Positions 1-9,659 of a DNA stretch of 64,000 nt are shown in pieces. The position numbers and the translations under genes were made by a program. The DNA is taken from the NCBI RefSeq assembly GCF_009807095.1, contig NZ_WUCC01000006.1:1-64000 (forward strand), read 5' to 3'. Source of the DNA: Rathayibacter sp. VKM Ac-2754 (GTDB lineage: Bacteria; Actinomycetota; Actinomycetes; Actinomycetales; Microbacteriaceae). The notes under the pieces were generated by a model. That model had not been told where the DNA came from and made no database searches. It saw nothing but the letters and a program-made list of their open reading frames with translations. Each line of letters begins with the position of its first letter. Within the stretch, counting starts at the first letter, position 1.

Positions 1-211
1 CCTGAGAGGGGTCGCGACGCCAAAGGAGCGGCCTCTCCTCCGTCCAACGCGACTGACAGCGACACGTGTGATGCTGCGTTGGGATCGACAGGCTGCGAGA
101 TCGAGGCAAAGAAGTGTGGTCAGTCCAAGGATCGTGCAAAGCGCGTCTGTCATGGCGCTCGGGCGGTCGACCATCTGGAGCGGGTTCGAAGGGCCTAGGT
201 AAGATCGGACC

Positions 212-1267
212 GTGCAACCAGTGAAATCAAGGTCGGCGGCCCTCGACGCCATTCGAGTCCTCGCAATCATCGCCGTGGTCGGCTCGCACGTATGGAATGA
301 TCCGATCGCGAAGCAACTCTTCCTGACCTGGAACGTTCCGATCTTCTTCTTCCTAAGCGGATACCTCTGGACTGAGAAGAGGCCGATGCAGGTAGAGCTG
401 CAGAAAAGATTCACTACACTCGTCGTCCCGTATGTGAGCTGGCTCTGTATTCTACTTCCATCATTTTTAGCGGGAGAGGCTCTCTCTGGGAGCCTCTCTC
501 TCGCCTCGCTTGTACGGCCACTGCTCGGGGGCGCTTACATCGGGCAACCTTTCTCCGCATTCTGGTTCGTCAGCGCCCTTTTCTTTGTCGCAATCTCGTA
601 CCGAGCACTCCAGCGGTTTGCCTTTCGCACTCGAGCGATCATCGCCGTAATGATCACCGGCTTGGCAACGATGACACCAGAGGCGTTCGCCGCCCTCCCG
701 CTCGGAATCGGTACCGGCCTGGCGAGCCTCGTCTTCATCGTGGCGGGCGATGCTTTCAGGCTCTACCGATCTCGCTTGAGCCGAAAGCCGTTACTCCTCG
801 GGATCACGCTGATCACCGTTGGGGCCGCTGCCGTGGCTCTTGGGCTCGCTCAGCCGCTCGACCTCAAGCACTCCGACTTCGGCACGCCGGTTCTCAGTGC
901 GCTGGTCTCCTGTCTCTTGTGCCTGGGCGCCACGATTATCGCCGAGGTGCTGGTGCCTGCGGAATCGTCCCGCCTGGGCCGCTCGATCGTGTTTCTGTCG
1001 AGTTGCGGCCTTTTCGTGGTTCTCGGGCACTCTGCTGTCCTCGCGCTCTTCTCGGTTCGAGGAGACGGTGACGCACTCATCTTCGGGCTCGCCGTGACCG
1101 TGCCGTGGCTGATCGGGTCTGCTCTGCGCTTCACCGCGCTGTCACCGATCCTGATGGGGGTACCTCGACTCACCTCGTCCTCGAAGCGCGAACATGGGAC
1201 GAAGCGGGAGCGCGTCGAAAAAGAACCGAGCCTCGACCCATCGGACGAGGGAGCAGATGGGCGATAA
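212..1267 (+). CDS. Acyltransferase family 3 membrane protein (OafA/WecH-like)
   Basis: A 351-residue polytopic membrane protein, probably transferring acyl groups to a cell-surface sugar or polysaccharide. The N-terminus shows the family pattern: a short basic leader, then ALDAIRVLAIIAVVGSH with the presumed catalytic His, followed by about ten hydrophobic segments; the last 40 residues are charged and hydrophilic. The start is the GTG at 212; an in-frame GTG at 221 is equally possible because neither has a good ribosome-binding site. It converges on prmC, leaving only 24 bp between them. Base composition looks more A/T-rich than the neighbouring minus-strand block. The substrate cannot be told from sequence. 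The 211 bases before it contain no gene I can support, although two plus-strand frames stay open from the window edge to about 195-205, so the tail of an upstream gene is not excluded. Confidence 0.8.
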   Translation: MQPVKSRSAALDAIRVLAIIAVVGSHVWNDPIAKQLFLTWNVPIFFFLSGYLWTEKRPMQVELQKRFTTLVVPYVSWLCILLPSFLAGEALSGSLSLASLVRPLLGGAYIGQPFSAFWFVSALFFVAISYRALQRFAFRTRAIIAVMITGLATMTPEAFAALPLGIGTGLASLVFIVAGDAFRLYRSRLSRKPLLLGITLITVGAAAVALGLAQPLDLKHSDFGTPVLSALVSCLLCLGATIIAEVLVPAESSRLGRSIVFLSSCGLFVVLGHSAVLALFSVRGDGDALIFGLAVTVPWLIGSALRFTALSPILMGVPRLTSSSKREHGTKRERVEKEPSLDPSDEGADGR

Positions 1268-1291
1268 CGAGCTGCTTCAAGCAGCGGCCCG

Positions 1292-2167
1292 TCAGCGCAC
1301 CGCCACCGTCGCCCGGTCGCGCCCCGTCAGATCCCGCTGCGTCGTCGCCCCGCGCCATCCGTCTGCCGTCAGCAGCTCCCGGATCTCCGCCCCCTGCAGC
1401 TCTCCGTGCTCGATCACGAGCACTCCCCCGGCGCGCAGGAGCCGGCGCGCCGTGTGCGCCAGCTGGCGCACGACGTCGAGTCCGTCCTCTCCGCCGTAGA
1501 GTGCCGAGGGCGGGTCGTAGAGTCGCACCTCCGGATCGCGCGGGACTGCGGCCGAAGGGATGTACGGCGGGTTCGACACGACGACCGAGACGGTCCCGTT
1601 GAGCGCCGGAAGTGCACGCGCGATGTCGTCGAAGACGATGCGCGCGTTCTCGAGCTCCAGCCGGTCGCGGTTGCCGCGAGCCCAGATGAAGGCCTCGACG
1701 GCGTTCTCGACCCCGATCACGCGAGCATGCGGGACCTCATGGGCGAGCGACAGGGCGATGGCGCCGCTCCCTGTTCCGAGGTCGACGGCGATCGGCGATG
1801 GGTCGACGACGGCGCGCAGGGCGTCGATCGCGATCTGCGCGACTCCCTCGGTCTCGGGCCGCGGCACGAACACGCCGGGGCCGACCGCGAGCTCCAGGGA
1901 GCGGAACGGCGCGACGCCGGTGATGTGCTGGAGGGGCTCTCGGGCCGCGCGGCGCTCGATCATCCGGTCGATGGCGGCGATGACCGACTCCTCGACCTGG
2001 AGGCCGGTGATGAGGCGGGCCTGGAGCTCGCCCCTGCGGAGGCCGAGGACGTGCCCCAGCAGGAGCTCAGCGTCGACCGCGGGGGTCGGCACGAGGGCGG
2101 CGGTGAGGCGCGCCGTGGCATCGGCGAGCAGCGTCCGCCCGTCGACCCAGGTGGTCACGGCGATCAC
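1292..2167 (-). CDS. prmC: Peptide chain release factor N5-glutamine methyltransferase
   Basis: PrmC (HemK) methylates the Gln of the GGQ motif in release factors 1 and 2, using S-adenosylmethionine. The 291-residue protein has an N-terminal helical domain, then the SAM site [14 protein letters not shown] (about residues 129-142) and the diagnostic NPPYIP (199-204). It starts at GTG 2167, overlapping the prfA stop by 4 nt (GTGA), so it is translationally coupled to its own substrate's gene. This order is standard in Actinobacteria. The length is normal. What follows is unusual: the tsaC/sua5-type gene often found after prmC in Actinobacteria is not here, and a convergent acyltransferase follows instead. 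Confidence 0.95.
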   Translation of the reverse strand: MIAVTTWVDGRTLLADATARLTAALVPTPAVDAELLLGHVLGLRRGELQARLITGLQVEESVIAAIDRMIERRAAREPLQHITGVAPFRSLELAVGPGVFVPRPETEGVAQIAIDALRAVVDPSPIAVDLGTGSGAIALSLAHEVPHARVIGVENAVEAFIWARGNRDRLELENARIVFDDIARALPALNGTVSVVVSNPPYIPSAAVPRDPEVRLYDPPSALYGGEDGLDVVRQLAHTARRLLRAGGVLVIEHGELQGAEIRELLTADGWRGATTQRDLTGRDRATVAVR

Positions 2168-3246
2168 GACTCGTCGCTGCCGATGTCGGCGAGACGGGCC
2201 TCTTCGTCGAACTGGATCGCGCTCTCGACGACCGGGTCGAGGGCTCCGTTCATGACGCCGTCGAGGTTGTAGGCCTTGTAGCCCGTCCGGTGGTCGGCGA
2301 TCCGATTCTCGGGGAAGTTGTAGGTGCGGATGCGCTCGGAGCGGTCCATCGTGCGGATCTGCGTCTTGCGGGCGTCCGACGCGGCGGCGGCGATCTCCTC
2401 CTGCTGACGGGCGAGGATGCGGGCGCGCAGGACGCGCATGCCGGCCTCGCGGTTCTGCAGCTGGCTCTTCTCGTTCTGCATCGATACGACGATCCCGGTC
2501 GGGAGGTGGGTGATGCGCACGGCGGAGTCGGTGGTGTTGACCGACTGGCCGCCGGGGCCCGACGAGCGGTAGACGTCGATCTTGAGGTCGTTCTGGCTGA
2601 TCGCGACCTCCTCGGGTGCGTCCACCTCGGGGAACACCAGGACTCCGGTGGTCGACGTGTGGATGCGTCCCTGCGACTCCGTCACGGGCACGCGCTGCAC
2701 GCGGTGCACGCCGCCCTCGTACTTCAGGTGCGCCCAGACGCCCTGCGACGGGTCGGTCGCGTTGCTCTTGATGGCCACCTGGACGTTCTTGTAGCCGCCG
2801 AGGTCGGACTCGTCGCGATCGAGGATCTCGGTCTTCCAGCCCTTCGCCTCGGCGTAGTGCAGGTACATGCGGAGGAGATCGGCGGCGAACAGCGCGCTTT
2901 CGGCTCCGCCCTCGCCGCCCTTGATCTCCATGATCACGTCGCGTCCGTCGTCGGGATCGCGCGGGATGAGGAGGCGGCGCAGCTTCTCCTGGGCGACGCG
3001 CAGCGACTCCTCGAGCGCCGGCACCTCCTCGGCGAAGGCGTCGTCCTCACGCGCGAGTTCGCGGGCGGCGTCGAGGTCCTCCCCCGCCTCGATCCACGCG
3101 GCGTGCGCGGCCTTGATCTGGCTCAGCTCGGCGTAGCGGCGGTTGACCTTCTTCGAGCGCGCGGGGTCCGCGTGCAGCGCGGGGTCTGACAGCTGCGTCT
3201 GGAGATCCTCGTACTCGGCGAAGAGGACGCTGACGGATTCGAACAT
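2164..3246 (-). CDS. prfA: Peptide chain release factor 1
   Basis: RF1 reads UAA and UAG stop codons and triggers peptidyl-tRNA hydrolysis on the ribosome. The 360-residue protein carries the codon-reading tripeptide PVT (187-189) and the GGQ catalytic motif in [20 protein letters not shown] (GGQ 232-234). The ATG at 3246 starts the conserved [12 protein letters not shown]. The reading frame extends 27 codons further upstream, but that extension is a translation of the repeat array and is not coding. I see no strong Shine-Dalgarno sequence before the ATG. Family A repeats begin about 35 bp upstream of the start, so the native leader is short. It is coupled to prmC by a 4-nt overlap. Confidence 0.96.
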   Translation of the reverse strand: MFESVSVLFAEYEDLQTQLSDPALHADPARSKKVNRRYAELSQIKAAHAAWIEAGEDLDAARELAREDDAFAEEVPALEESLRVAQEKLRRLLIPRDPDDGRDVIMEIKGGEGGAESALFAADLLRMYLHYAEAKGWKTEILDRDESDLGGYKNVQVAIKSNATDPSQGVWAHLKYEGGVHRVQRVPVTESQGRIHTSTTGVLVFPEVDAPEEVAISQNDLKIDVYRSSGPGGQSVNTTDSAVRITHLPTGIVVSMQNEKSQLQNREAGMRVLRARILARQQEEIAAAASDARKTQIRTMDRSERIRTYNFPENRIADHRTGYKAYNLDGVMNGALDPVVESAIQFDEEARLADIGSDES

Positions 3247-3276
3247 GAGGGGGGCCTGGCTTCCGGGTGTTCGTAG

Positions 3277-3511
3277 GGAGGTGGGTCTCGATACGCCCGC
3301 TGCGCGGGCTACTCGACCAGCATGCAACGGAACGGTGCTTTCACCGCTCGGGCTTCCCGACCAGCATGCAGCGGGACGGTGCTGCCGCTGCGCGGGCTAC
3401 TCGACCAGCATGCAGCGGGACGGTGCGTTCGCCGCTCGGGCTATTCGACAAGCATGTCGTTCGTAGGGAGGTGGGTCTCGATACGCCCGCTGCGCGGGCT
3501 ACTCGACCAGC
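3277..3511. repeat. Family A palindromic repeat array, 44-nt period
   Basis: Two identical cores (3281-3321 and 3471-3511) begin GTGGGTCTCGATACGCCC and end GGGCTACTCGACCAGC. Between them are degenerate units whose CATG landmarks fall at 3321, 3365, 3409 and 3453, an exact 44-nt spacing. Each core can fold: TCGA and GCCC on the left pair with TCGA and GGGC on the right, leaving a 3x3 mismatch (TAC opposite TAC). The array fills most of the rho-prfA gap (3247-3604). I see no gene in that gap; in particular rpmE, which lies between rho and prfA in mycobacteria, is absent. Confidence 0.9.
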
Positions 3512-3555
3512 GAGGGGGTGCGCCCGTTGGGCGGGCGACAAGCGGTGGGGACGCG

Positions 3556-3597
3556 AAAACGTCCGCGGTCGCCCCGGGTGGGGGCGACCGCGGACGT
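3556..3597 (-). terminator. Intrinsic terminator downstream of rho
   Basis: A perfect 17-bp stem (3559-3575 with 3581-3597, arms beginning ACGTCCGCGG) with a GGGTG loop, followed on the minus strand by a short T run. It starts 7 bp after the rho stop codon and would end rho transcription before the repeat array and prfA. Confidence 0.85.
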
Positions 3598-3604
3598 CGG
3601 GGCG

Positions 3605-6031
3605 CTAGTGGTGGCCGTTGCCGTGACCGGCGGTGGTCGGGCCGACGGCGGACTTCGAGACCTGCATCAGGAACTCGACGTTCGACGTCGTCTCCTTCAG
3701 GCGCGACAGGATGATCTCGAGCGCCTGCTGCTGGTCGAGGCCGGCGAGGGCGCGACGCAGCTTCCAGGTGATCTTGACCTCGTCGGCGCTGAGCAGCATC
3801 TCCTCGCGGCGGGTGCCCGACGCGTTGACGTCGACCGCCGGGAAGATGCGCTTGTCGGCCAGGTGACGCGAGAGGCGCAGCTCCATGTTGCCGGTGCCCT
3901 TGAACTCCTCGAAGATCACCTCGTCCATCTTCGAACCGGTCTCGATGAGCGCGGTGGCGAGGATGGTGAGCGAGCCGCCGTTCTCGATGTTGCGCGCGGC
4001 GCCGAAGAACTTCTTGGGCGGGTACAGCGCCGAGGCGTCCACTCCGCCCGAGAGCACACGGCCCGAGGCGGGGGCGGTCACGTTGTAGGCGCGGCCGAGG
4101 CGGGTGATCGAGTCGAGCAGCACGACGACGTCGTGGCCCAGCTCGACGAGGCGCTTCGCGCGCTCGATGGCGAGCTCGGCGACCGTCGTGTGGTCTTCGG
4201 CCGGGCGGTCGAACGTCGAGGCGACGACCTCGCCGCGCACGGTGCGCTGCATGTCGGTCACCTCTTCGGGGCGCTCGTCGACCAGCACGACCATCAGGTG
4301 GACCTCGGGGTTGTTCTGGACGATCGCGTTCGCGATCTGCTGCAGAACGATGGTCTTTCCGGCCTTCGGCGGCGCGACGATGAGGCCGCGCTGGCCCTTG
4401 CCGATCGGGGCGACGAGGTCGATGATCCGCTGGGTCAGCTTGCCCGGCTCGGTCTCGAGGCGCAGGCGCTCGGTCGGGTACAGCGGCGTGAGCTTCTGGA
4501 ACTCGACTCGCGCAGCGGCCTCCTCGACGGTCTGGCCGTTGATCGAGTCGACCCGGACGATCGCGTTGTACTTCTGGCGGCCGCTGCCCTCGCCCTCGCG
4601 GGGCTGGCGGATCGCACCGACGACGGCGTCGCCCTTGCGCAGGTTGTACTTCTTGACCTGGCCGAGGGAGACGTAGACGTCGTTGACGCCGGGCAGGTAG
4701 CCCGTGGTGCGCACGAAGGCGTAGTTGTCGAGGACGTCGAGGATGCCGGCGACCGGGATAAGGACGTCGTCCTCGCTGATCTCGGGCTCGAAGTCGTCGC
4801 CGACGGCGCCGCCGCGACGCTTGCGGTCGCGGTAGCGGCTGCGGCGGCCGTCCTCACCGTCGGCCTGCTGGCCGTTCTGCGGCTGGTTGCCGTTCTGGCC
4901 ACCGGAGTTCTGGCCGTTCGCGGCGGCCTGCGGCTGGTTGCCGCCCTGACCGTTCGCGTTCTGGCCGTTCTGACCCTGGCCGTTGGGGCCCTGAGCGTTC
5001 TGACCCTGGCCGTTCGAGCCCTGGCCGTTCTGGCCCTGGTTGCCCTGGCCGTTCTGCTGGCCGCCGTCGGCGCCCTGGCGGTCGTCGTTGCGGTTGCGGT
5101 TGCGGTTGCGGCGGTTGCGGCCGCGGCTCGAGCCCTGCTGGTCGCCGGAGTTCTGCTGGTCGCCCTGCTGGTCGTTCGAGCCCTGCTCGTCGCCCGAGCC
5201 CTGCTGGTCGCTGTCGGAGTCCTGCGACTCGACCGCGTCGTCCGCGGTGCTCTCGGCGGCGTCGTTCTGGTCGGCATTGCCGCCGCGGCTGCGGCGACGA
5301 CCGCGTCGCTCGCGCGGTCCGCCGTCGCGCGGAGCGTCGGAGGACTCGGGGCCGTTGGGCAGCTCGATGTCGATGACGGTCTTGGGAGCCTGGTCGGCCT
5401 CGGCCGAGGGCTCGATGACCGGGAGGTCGGGGATGAGCGACTCGACGCCGGTCCCGCCCTCGATGTTGAGGTGCTCGCCGGCGGCGACGGTGCCGCTGGA
5501 GGCGCGACGCGAGGCGCGACGGCGCGGGGTGCGCTCCGCGGGCGCCTCGGCCGCGACGGGCTCGGCGACCTCGGGCTGAGCAGCCTCGGGCTGAGCGACC
5601 TCGATCGCGGGGGCCTCGACGGCCTCGGGGGCCGGCTCGGTCGCCGCGGGCGACTCGAACTCGACCGGAGCGGCCTCGGCGGCGGGCGACGGAGCCTCGT
5701 CGACGACGGGAGCAGCCTGCTCGACCGCGTCGGCGGTGTCGGCCTCGGCGCTCTCGATGACGGGCTCTGCCGGGGCCTCGGGCTCCGGGGTGGTCTGCTC
5801 GACCACGTCGGCCGGCTCGGCCTCGACGAGAGCGGCGTCGACGACGGCGGCCGCCTCGGCTGCCGCACCGTCGCGGAGCGCCGTGATCGCCTGGACGAGC
5901 TCGCCCTTGCGGAGCTTGGACGCTCCGCCGAGGCCGAGGCGCGTGGCGAGCGCCTGCAGTTCGGCGACTCGGAGGGCCGAGAGGTCGGCGCTGGTGTCCA
6001 CGGCCGAGCCGTGGGTGTTGACATCTGTCAC
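3605..6031 (-). CDS. rho: Transcription termination factor Rho with long disordered N-terminal region
   Basis: A hexameric RNA-dependent ATPase that ends transcription. The 808-residue protein is about twice the enterobacterial length. Residues 15-60 form a Rho_N SAP-like helical domain. Residues 60-250 are Ala/Glu/Pro-rich, then basic. Residues 255-395 are low-complexity Gly/Asn/Gln, with NGQG-type repeats at about 320-390. The RNA-binding cold-shock fold follows at about 415-490. The ATPase core has Walker A PPKAGKT (about 554-560), Walker [11 protein letters not shown] (about 634-643) and the Q-loop region near 655. A large insertion here is known in actinobacterial Rho, but the prion-like composition is notable. 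The start is GTG at 6031, with GGAAGG about 12 nt upstream. The 238-bp leader separating it from thrB contains no other gene. Confidence 0.96.
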   Translation of the reverse strand: MTDVNTHGSAVDTSADLSALRVAELQALATRLGLGGASKLRKGELVQAITALRDGAAAEAAAVVDAALVEAEPADVVEQTTPEPEAPAEPVIESAEADTADAVEQAAPVVDEAPSPAAEAAPVEFESPAATEPAPEAVEAPAIEVAQPEAAQPEVAEPVAAEAPAERTPRRRASRRASSGTVAAGEHLNIEGGTGVESLIPDLPVIEPSAEADQAPKTVIDIELPNGPESSDAPRDGGPRERRGRRRSRGGNADQNDAAESTADDAVESQDSDSDQQGSGDEQGSNDQQGDQQNSGDQQGSSRGRNRRNRNRNRNDDRQGADGGQQNGQGNQGQNGQGSNGQGQNAQGPNGQGQNGQNANGQGGNQPQAAANGQNSGGQNGNQPQNGQQADGEDGRRSRYRDRKRRGGAVGDDFEPEISEDDVLIPVAGILDVLDNYAFVRTTGYLPGVNDVYVSLGQVKKYNLRKGDAVVGAIRQPREGEGSGRQKYNAIVRVDSINGQTVEEAAARVEFQKLTPLYPTERLRLETEPGKLTQRIIDLVAPIGKGQRGLIVAPPKAGKTIVLQQIANAIVQNNPEVHLMVVLVDERPEEVTDMQRTVRGEVVASTFDRPAEDHTTVAELAIERAKRLVELGHDVVVLLDSITRLGRAYNVTAPASGRVLSGGVDASALYPPKKFFGAARNIENGGSLTILATALIETGSKMDEVIFEEFKGTGNMELRLSRHLADKRIFPAVDVNASGTRREEMLLSADEVKITWKLRRALAGLDQQQALEIILSRLKETTSNVEFLMQVSKSAVGPTTAGHGNGHH

Positions 6032-6269
6032 TGGAGAGGGTTCCTTCCCTCCGGGAGCGACTGCTCACCGGGAGAGCGCATCGACTGTGCGGTTCCATCG
6101 CGTGTTCTGATCCACGCGATGCTCTCGGCAGGCCATGCACCCGCTGCGACGAGGCAGCGGAGGAGGATGGACCGCCGGACGCCGATCTGCAAGAGGAGCA
6201 GGACGGGCGCCCTTCACACGATTCGATGGCCGTGGTTATCGGGACGATCCCGGGGACAGATTCCGCTCG

Positions 6270-7238
6270 TTACGCGGTTCCCTGGGATGCGATCCCCACT
6301 GTAGCACCCTTGAAGTCGACGGCCAGCATGTGGGCGCGCCACGGCGTGCCCGCCTCCTTCTCGACCAGATCGGCCGCTGCGAGGCGCTGTGCGGGGTCGC
6401 TGCAGAGGACCAGGACGCTCGGCCCGGCACCCGAGACGACGGCCGCGTAGCCGTGCGAGCGGAGCAGCGAGATCAGCTCCGAGGTCTGCGGCATCGCCGC
6501 CGCGCGGTAGTTCTGGTGCAGCTTGTCCTCGGTCGCCGCGAAGAGCAGCTCGGGGCTCTGGATGAGCGCCGCGATGAGCAGCGACGAGCGCGACACGTTG
6601 AACACTGCGTCCTCGTGCGGCACGCTCTGCGGCTGGAGCGACCGCGCCAGCTTGGTCGACATGGTGTGCTCGGGCACGAACACCACCGGCGACACGCCCC
6701 GGTGCACCATCAGCCGCTTCGAGCGCGGGCGCAGCGGACTCTCGGCCCCGCCTGCCGCGTCGGGTTCGACCCACGCGATGGTCAGGCCGCCGAAGAGGGC
6801 GGGCGCGACGTTGTCGGGGTGCCCCTCCATCTCGGTGGCGATGCGGAGCAGATCGTCGGAGTCGAGCGAGACGATCCCGTCGAGCAGGCCCTTCGCGGCC
6901 ATGATGCCCGAGACGATCGCGGCCCCCGAGGATCCCATCCCGCGACCGTGCGGGATGATGTTGCGCGCGATCACCTCGATGCCGGGCATCTCCTGGCGCT
7001 GGTCCTTGAAGGTGTAGATGATCGCCTGGACCACCAGGTTGGTCTCGTCGGTGGGCACCTCGCCCTCGCCCACTCCGTGCACGGTCACCCGGGCACCGGA
7101 GGCGGCCACGGCCGTCACGTCGAGCTCGTCGTACGACGAGAGCGCGAGGCCGAGCGTGTCGAACCCGGGGCCGAGGTTCGCCGAGGTCGCGGGGACCTTG
7201 ACGTGCACGGTGCGGCCGACGGGAACCGCCGAGGTCAT
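6270..7238 (-). CDS. thrB: Homoserine kinase
   Basis: Phosphorylates homoserine with ATP, the penultimate step to threonine. The 322-residue GHMP kinase begins with MTSAVPVGRTVHVKVPATSANLGPG, matching the family N-terminus, and carries the ATP-binding loop PHGRGMGSSGAA at residues 96-107. The ATG at 7238 overlaps the thrC stop (ATGA), indicating coupled translation as the last gene of lysA-hom-thrC-thrB. A longer open frame upstream simply runs through thrC in another frame. Length and motifs are normal. Confidence 0.95.
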   Translation of the reverse strand: MTSAVPVGRTVHVKVPATSANLGPGFDTLGLALSSYDELDVTAVAASGARVTVHGVGEGEVPTDETNLVVQAIIYTFKDQRQEMPGIEVIARNIIPHGRGMGSSGAAIVSGIMAAKGLLDGIVSLDSDDLLRIATEMEGHPDNVAPALFGGLTIAWVEPDAAGGAESPLRPRSKRLMVHRGVSPVVFVPEHTMSTKLARSLQPQSVPHEDAVFNVSRSSLLIAALIQSPELLFAATEDKLHQNYRAAAMPQTSELISLLRSHGYAAVVSGAGPSVLVLCSDPAQRLAAADLVEKEAGTPWRAHMLAVDFKGATVGIASQGTA

Positions 7239-8311
7239 GCGCCGGCCAGCCCCAGCACGCCCGCGATCGCGGTGGTGTCGACGGGGACGACGGTCGGCGT
7301 GATGTCGGCGCCGTCGGCGGTGCGGAGGGCCCACTGCGGATCCTTGAGTCCGTGACCGGTGACGGTGAGCACGACGGTGGCGTCCTTCGGGATCGCTCCG
7401 GCCTCGGCGCGCTCGAGCAGGCCGGCGACGCTGATCGCGGAGGCGGGCTCGACGAACACGCCGACCTCGCCCGCGAGGATGCGGTACGCCTCGAGGATCT
7501 TGTCGTCGCTGATCGCGCCGAAGTAGCCGTCGCTGACGGAGCGCGCGTTGAGGGCGAGCTCCCACGAGGCCGGGTTGCCGATGCGGATCGCGCTGGCGAT
7601 GGTCTCGGGGTGCCGGACGACCGCGCCGTGCACGATGGGAGCCGAGCCCTCGGCCTGGAAGCCGAACATCCGCGGGAGGCGCGTGGTGGCGCCGCGCTCG
7701 AGCTCCTCCGAGTAGCCGCGGAAGTACGCGGTGTAGTTGCCCGCGTTGCCCACCGGGACGATGTGGAAGTCGGGGGCGTCGCCGAGGACCTCGACGACCT
7801 CGAAGGCCGCCGTCTTCTGACCGGCGATGCGGTCGGGGTTCACCGAGTTGACCAGGTGCACCGGGTAGTTCTTCGCGAGGTCGCGGGCGATGTCGAGGCA
7901 GTCGTCGAAGTTGCCCTGCACCTGCAGCAGCTGGGCGTTGTGCGCGATGGCCTGGCTGAGCTTGCCCAGCGCGATCTTGCCCTCGGGCACCAGCACGGCG
8001 GCGGTGATGCCGGCGTGGGTCGCATAGGCGGCGGCGGACGCGGAGGTGTTGCCGGTCGAGGCGCAGATGACGGCCTTCGCGCCGTGCTCGACTGCCTTCG
8101 AGATCGCCATGGTCATGCCGCGGTCCTTGAAGGAGCCGGTCGGGTTCATGCCCTCGTACTTGACCCAGACCTTCGCGCCCGTGCGGGCCGACAGGGCCGG
8201 CGCCGGGATGAGGGGGGTGCCGCCTTCGCCGAGGGTGATGACCGGGGTCGCCTCGGTGACATCGAGGCGATCCGCGTACTCGTGCAGGACTCCGCGCCAC
8301 TGCTTGGCCAT
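7235..8311 (-). CDS. thrC: Threonine synthase
   Basis: A PLP enzyme that converts O-phosphohomoserine to threonine. The 358-residue protein has the PLP lysine in GSFKDRGM and a glycine-rich phosphate-binding stretch (ASTGNTSASAAAYA). I chose the ATG at 8311 (MAKQWRGV) over an in-frame ATG five codons upstream because GAAGGAG lies about 6 nt before it and it sits one base after the hom stop codon; the upstream ATG would overlap hom. The 4-nt overlap with thrB ties the two. Confidence 0.95.
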   Translation of the reverse strand: MAKQWRGVLHEYADRLDVTEATPVITLGEGGTPLIPAPALSARTGAKVWVKYEGMNPTGSFKDRGMTMAISKAVEHGAKAVICASTGNTSASAAAYATHAGITAAVLVPEGKIALGKLSQAIAHNAQLLQVQGNFDDCLDIARDLAKNYPVHLVNSVNPDRIAGQKTAAFEVVEVLGDAPDFHIVPVGNAGNYTAYFRGYSEELERGATTRLPRMFGFQAEGSAPIVHGAVVRHPETIASAIRIGNPASWELALNARSVSDGYFGAISDDKILEAYRILAGEVGVFVEPASAISVAGLLERAEAGAIPKDATVVLTVTGHGLKDPQWALRTADGADITPTVVPVDTTAIAGVLGLAGA

Positions 8312-8312
8312 C

Positions 8313-9659
8313 TCAGGCTCCTTCAACTCGTAGAACAGACGTCACGGCGCCGACGAATCCGTGGGACTGGAGGGCGGTGACGGTGGCCGCCAGATCGGAC
8401 TCTGCCGCGGCGTGCGTGCCGATGACCAGGGTAGCGGTCGGCTCGCGGCGCTCCGCACCGGGGGCGGCCTCGTCGAGGGGGTCGGCGACGGGCGGGGTCT
8501 GCACGAGAGTCTCGACCGAGACTCCGTGGTCGGCGAAGACGCCGGCGATCTGCGCGAGGACGCCGGGGCGGTCCAGGACCTCGAGGGTGACCTGGTAGCG
8601 CGTCGTCACGCGGCCGATCGGCAGCACCGGCAGGCCGGAGCTGGCGCTCGTGACGAGGCCCGGGCCACCCACGACGTGACGGCGCGCGGCCGACACGACG
8701 TCGCCGAGGACGGCGGAGGCCGTCTCGATGCCGCCGGCGCCCGCTCCGTAGAACATCAGGCTGCCGGCCGCCTCGGCCTCGACGAAGACCGCGTTGTTCG
8801 CGCCGTGCACGGCGGCGAGCGGGTGCGAGCGGTGCACGAGCGCGGGGTACACGCGGGCGGACACGCCCTCCTCCCCCGTCTTGGCGTCGACGAGTCGCTC
8901 GCAGATCGCGAGCAGCTTGACCACGTAGCCGGAGTCGCGCGCCTGGTCGATCTGCTGCTTGGTGATGCCGGTGATGCCCTCGCGGTGCACGAGGGTGACG
9001 GGCACGTCGGTGTGGAACGCGAGGCGGGCGAGGATCGCCGCCTTCTGCGCGGCGTCGTAGCCCTCGATGTCGGCCGTCGGATCGGCCTCGGCGTAGCCGA
9101 GCTCGGTCGCGCGGGCGAGCGCCTCCTCGAGCGTCGAGTGCTCGGTGTCCATGCGGTCGAGGATGTAGTTGGTCGTGCCGTTGACGATGCCCATGATGCG
9201 GTGCACCCGGTCGCCTGCGAGGCTGTCGCGCAGCGGGCGGATGATCGGGATGGCTCCCGCGACGGCGGCCTCGTAGTTCAGCTGCGCACCGACCTGGTCG
9301 GCCGCCTCGAACAGCTCGTTGCCGTGCGCGGCGAGCAGCGCCTTGTTGGCGGTGATCACGTCGGCACCCGACGAGATCGCCTTCAGGATGTAGCTGCGCG
9401 CCGGCTCGAGGCCGCCGATCAGCTCGACGACGATGTCGGCGCCGAGGATGAGCGCCTCGGCGTCGGTCGTCAGGTACTCGCGGGGGATGTCGGCGGTGCG
9501 GGGTGCGTCGAGGTCGCGGACGGCCACACCGGCGAGCTCCAGCGGCGCCCCCACGCGCTGGGCCAGCTCGTCGCCGTGGTCGAGCAGGAGGCGCGCGACC
9601 TGGGCACCGACGGACCCGGCGCCCAGCAGGGCGACGCGGAGGCTGCGGTACTCGATCAT
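8313..9659 (-). CDS. hom: Homoserine dehydrogenase
   Basis: Reduces aspartate semialdehyde to homoserine with NAD(P)H, the branch point to threonine and methionine. The 448-residue protein has the nucleotide-binding GAGSVGAQVARLL at about residues 11-23, the catalytic domain with ANKALLAAHG and GIVNGTTNYIL, and a C-terminal ACT domain (about 365-445, starting YQVTLEVLDRPGVLAQIAGV) through which threonine normally exerts feedback. The ATG at 9659 overlaps the lysA stop by 4 nt (ATGA). The next gene, thrC, begins one base after the hom stop. Confidence 0.96.
   Translation of the reverse strand: MIEYRSLRVALLGAGSVGAQVARLLLDHGDELAQRVGAPLELAGVAVRDLDAPRTADIPREYLTTDAEALILGADIVVELIGGLEPARSYILKAISSGADVITANKALLAAHGNELFEAADQVGAQLNYEAAVAGAIPIIRPLRDSLAGDRVHRIMGIVNGTTNYILDRMDTEHSTLEEALARATELGYAEADPTADIEGYDAAQKAAILARLAFHTDVPVTLVHREGITGITKQQIDQARDSGYVVKLLAICERLVDAKTGEEGVSARVYPALVHRSHPLAAVHGANNAVFVEAEAAGSLMFYGAGAGGIETASAVLGDVVSAARRHVVGGPGLVTSASSGLPVLPIGRVTTRYQVTLEVLDRPGVLAQIAGVFADHGVSVETLVQTPPVADPLDEAAPGAERREPTATLVIGTHAAAESDLAATVTALQSHGFVGAVTSVLRVEGA

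Noticed and set aside
1-211. Tail of an upstream gene at the left edge
   Set aside because: Two plus-strand frames and one minus-strand frame stay open but are too short to recognise; not reported as a gene.
3247-3327. A 27-codon N-terminal extension of prfA
   Set aside because: It is translation of the repeat core; homologous RF1 proteins start at MFES.
3247-3604. rpmE (ribosomal protein L31) between rho and prfA
   Set aside because: No frame in the gap encodes an L31-like protein; only repeats and a terminator are there.
3518-6304. A 928-codon plus-strand open frame opposite rho
   Set aside because: Its translation is Leu/Asp/Val low complexity produced by GC-rich codon bias on the opposite strand; rho on the minus strand has clear motifs throughout.
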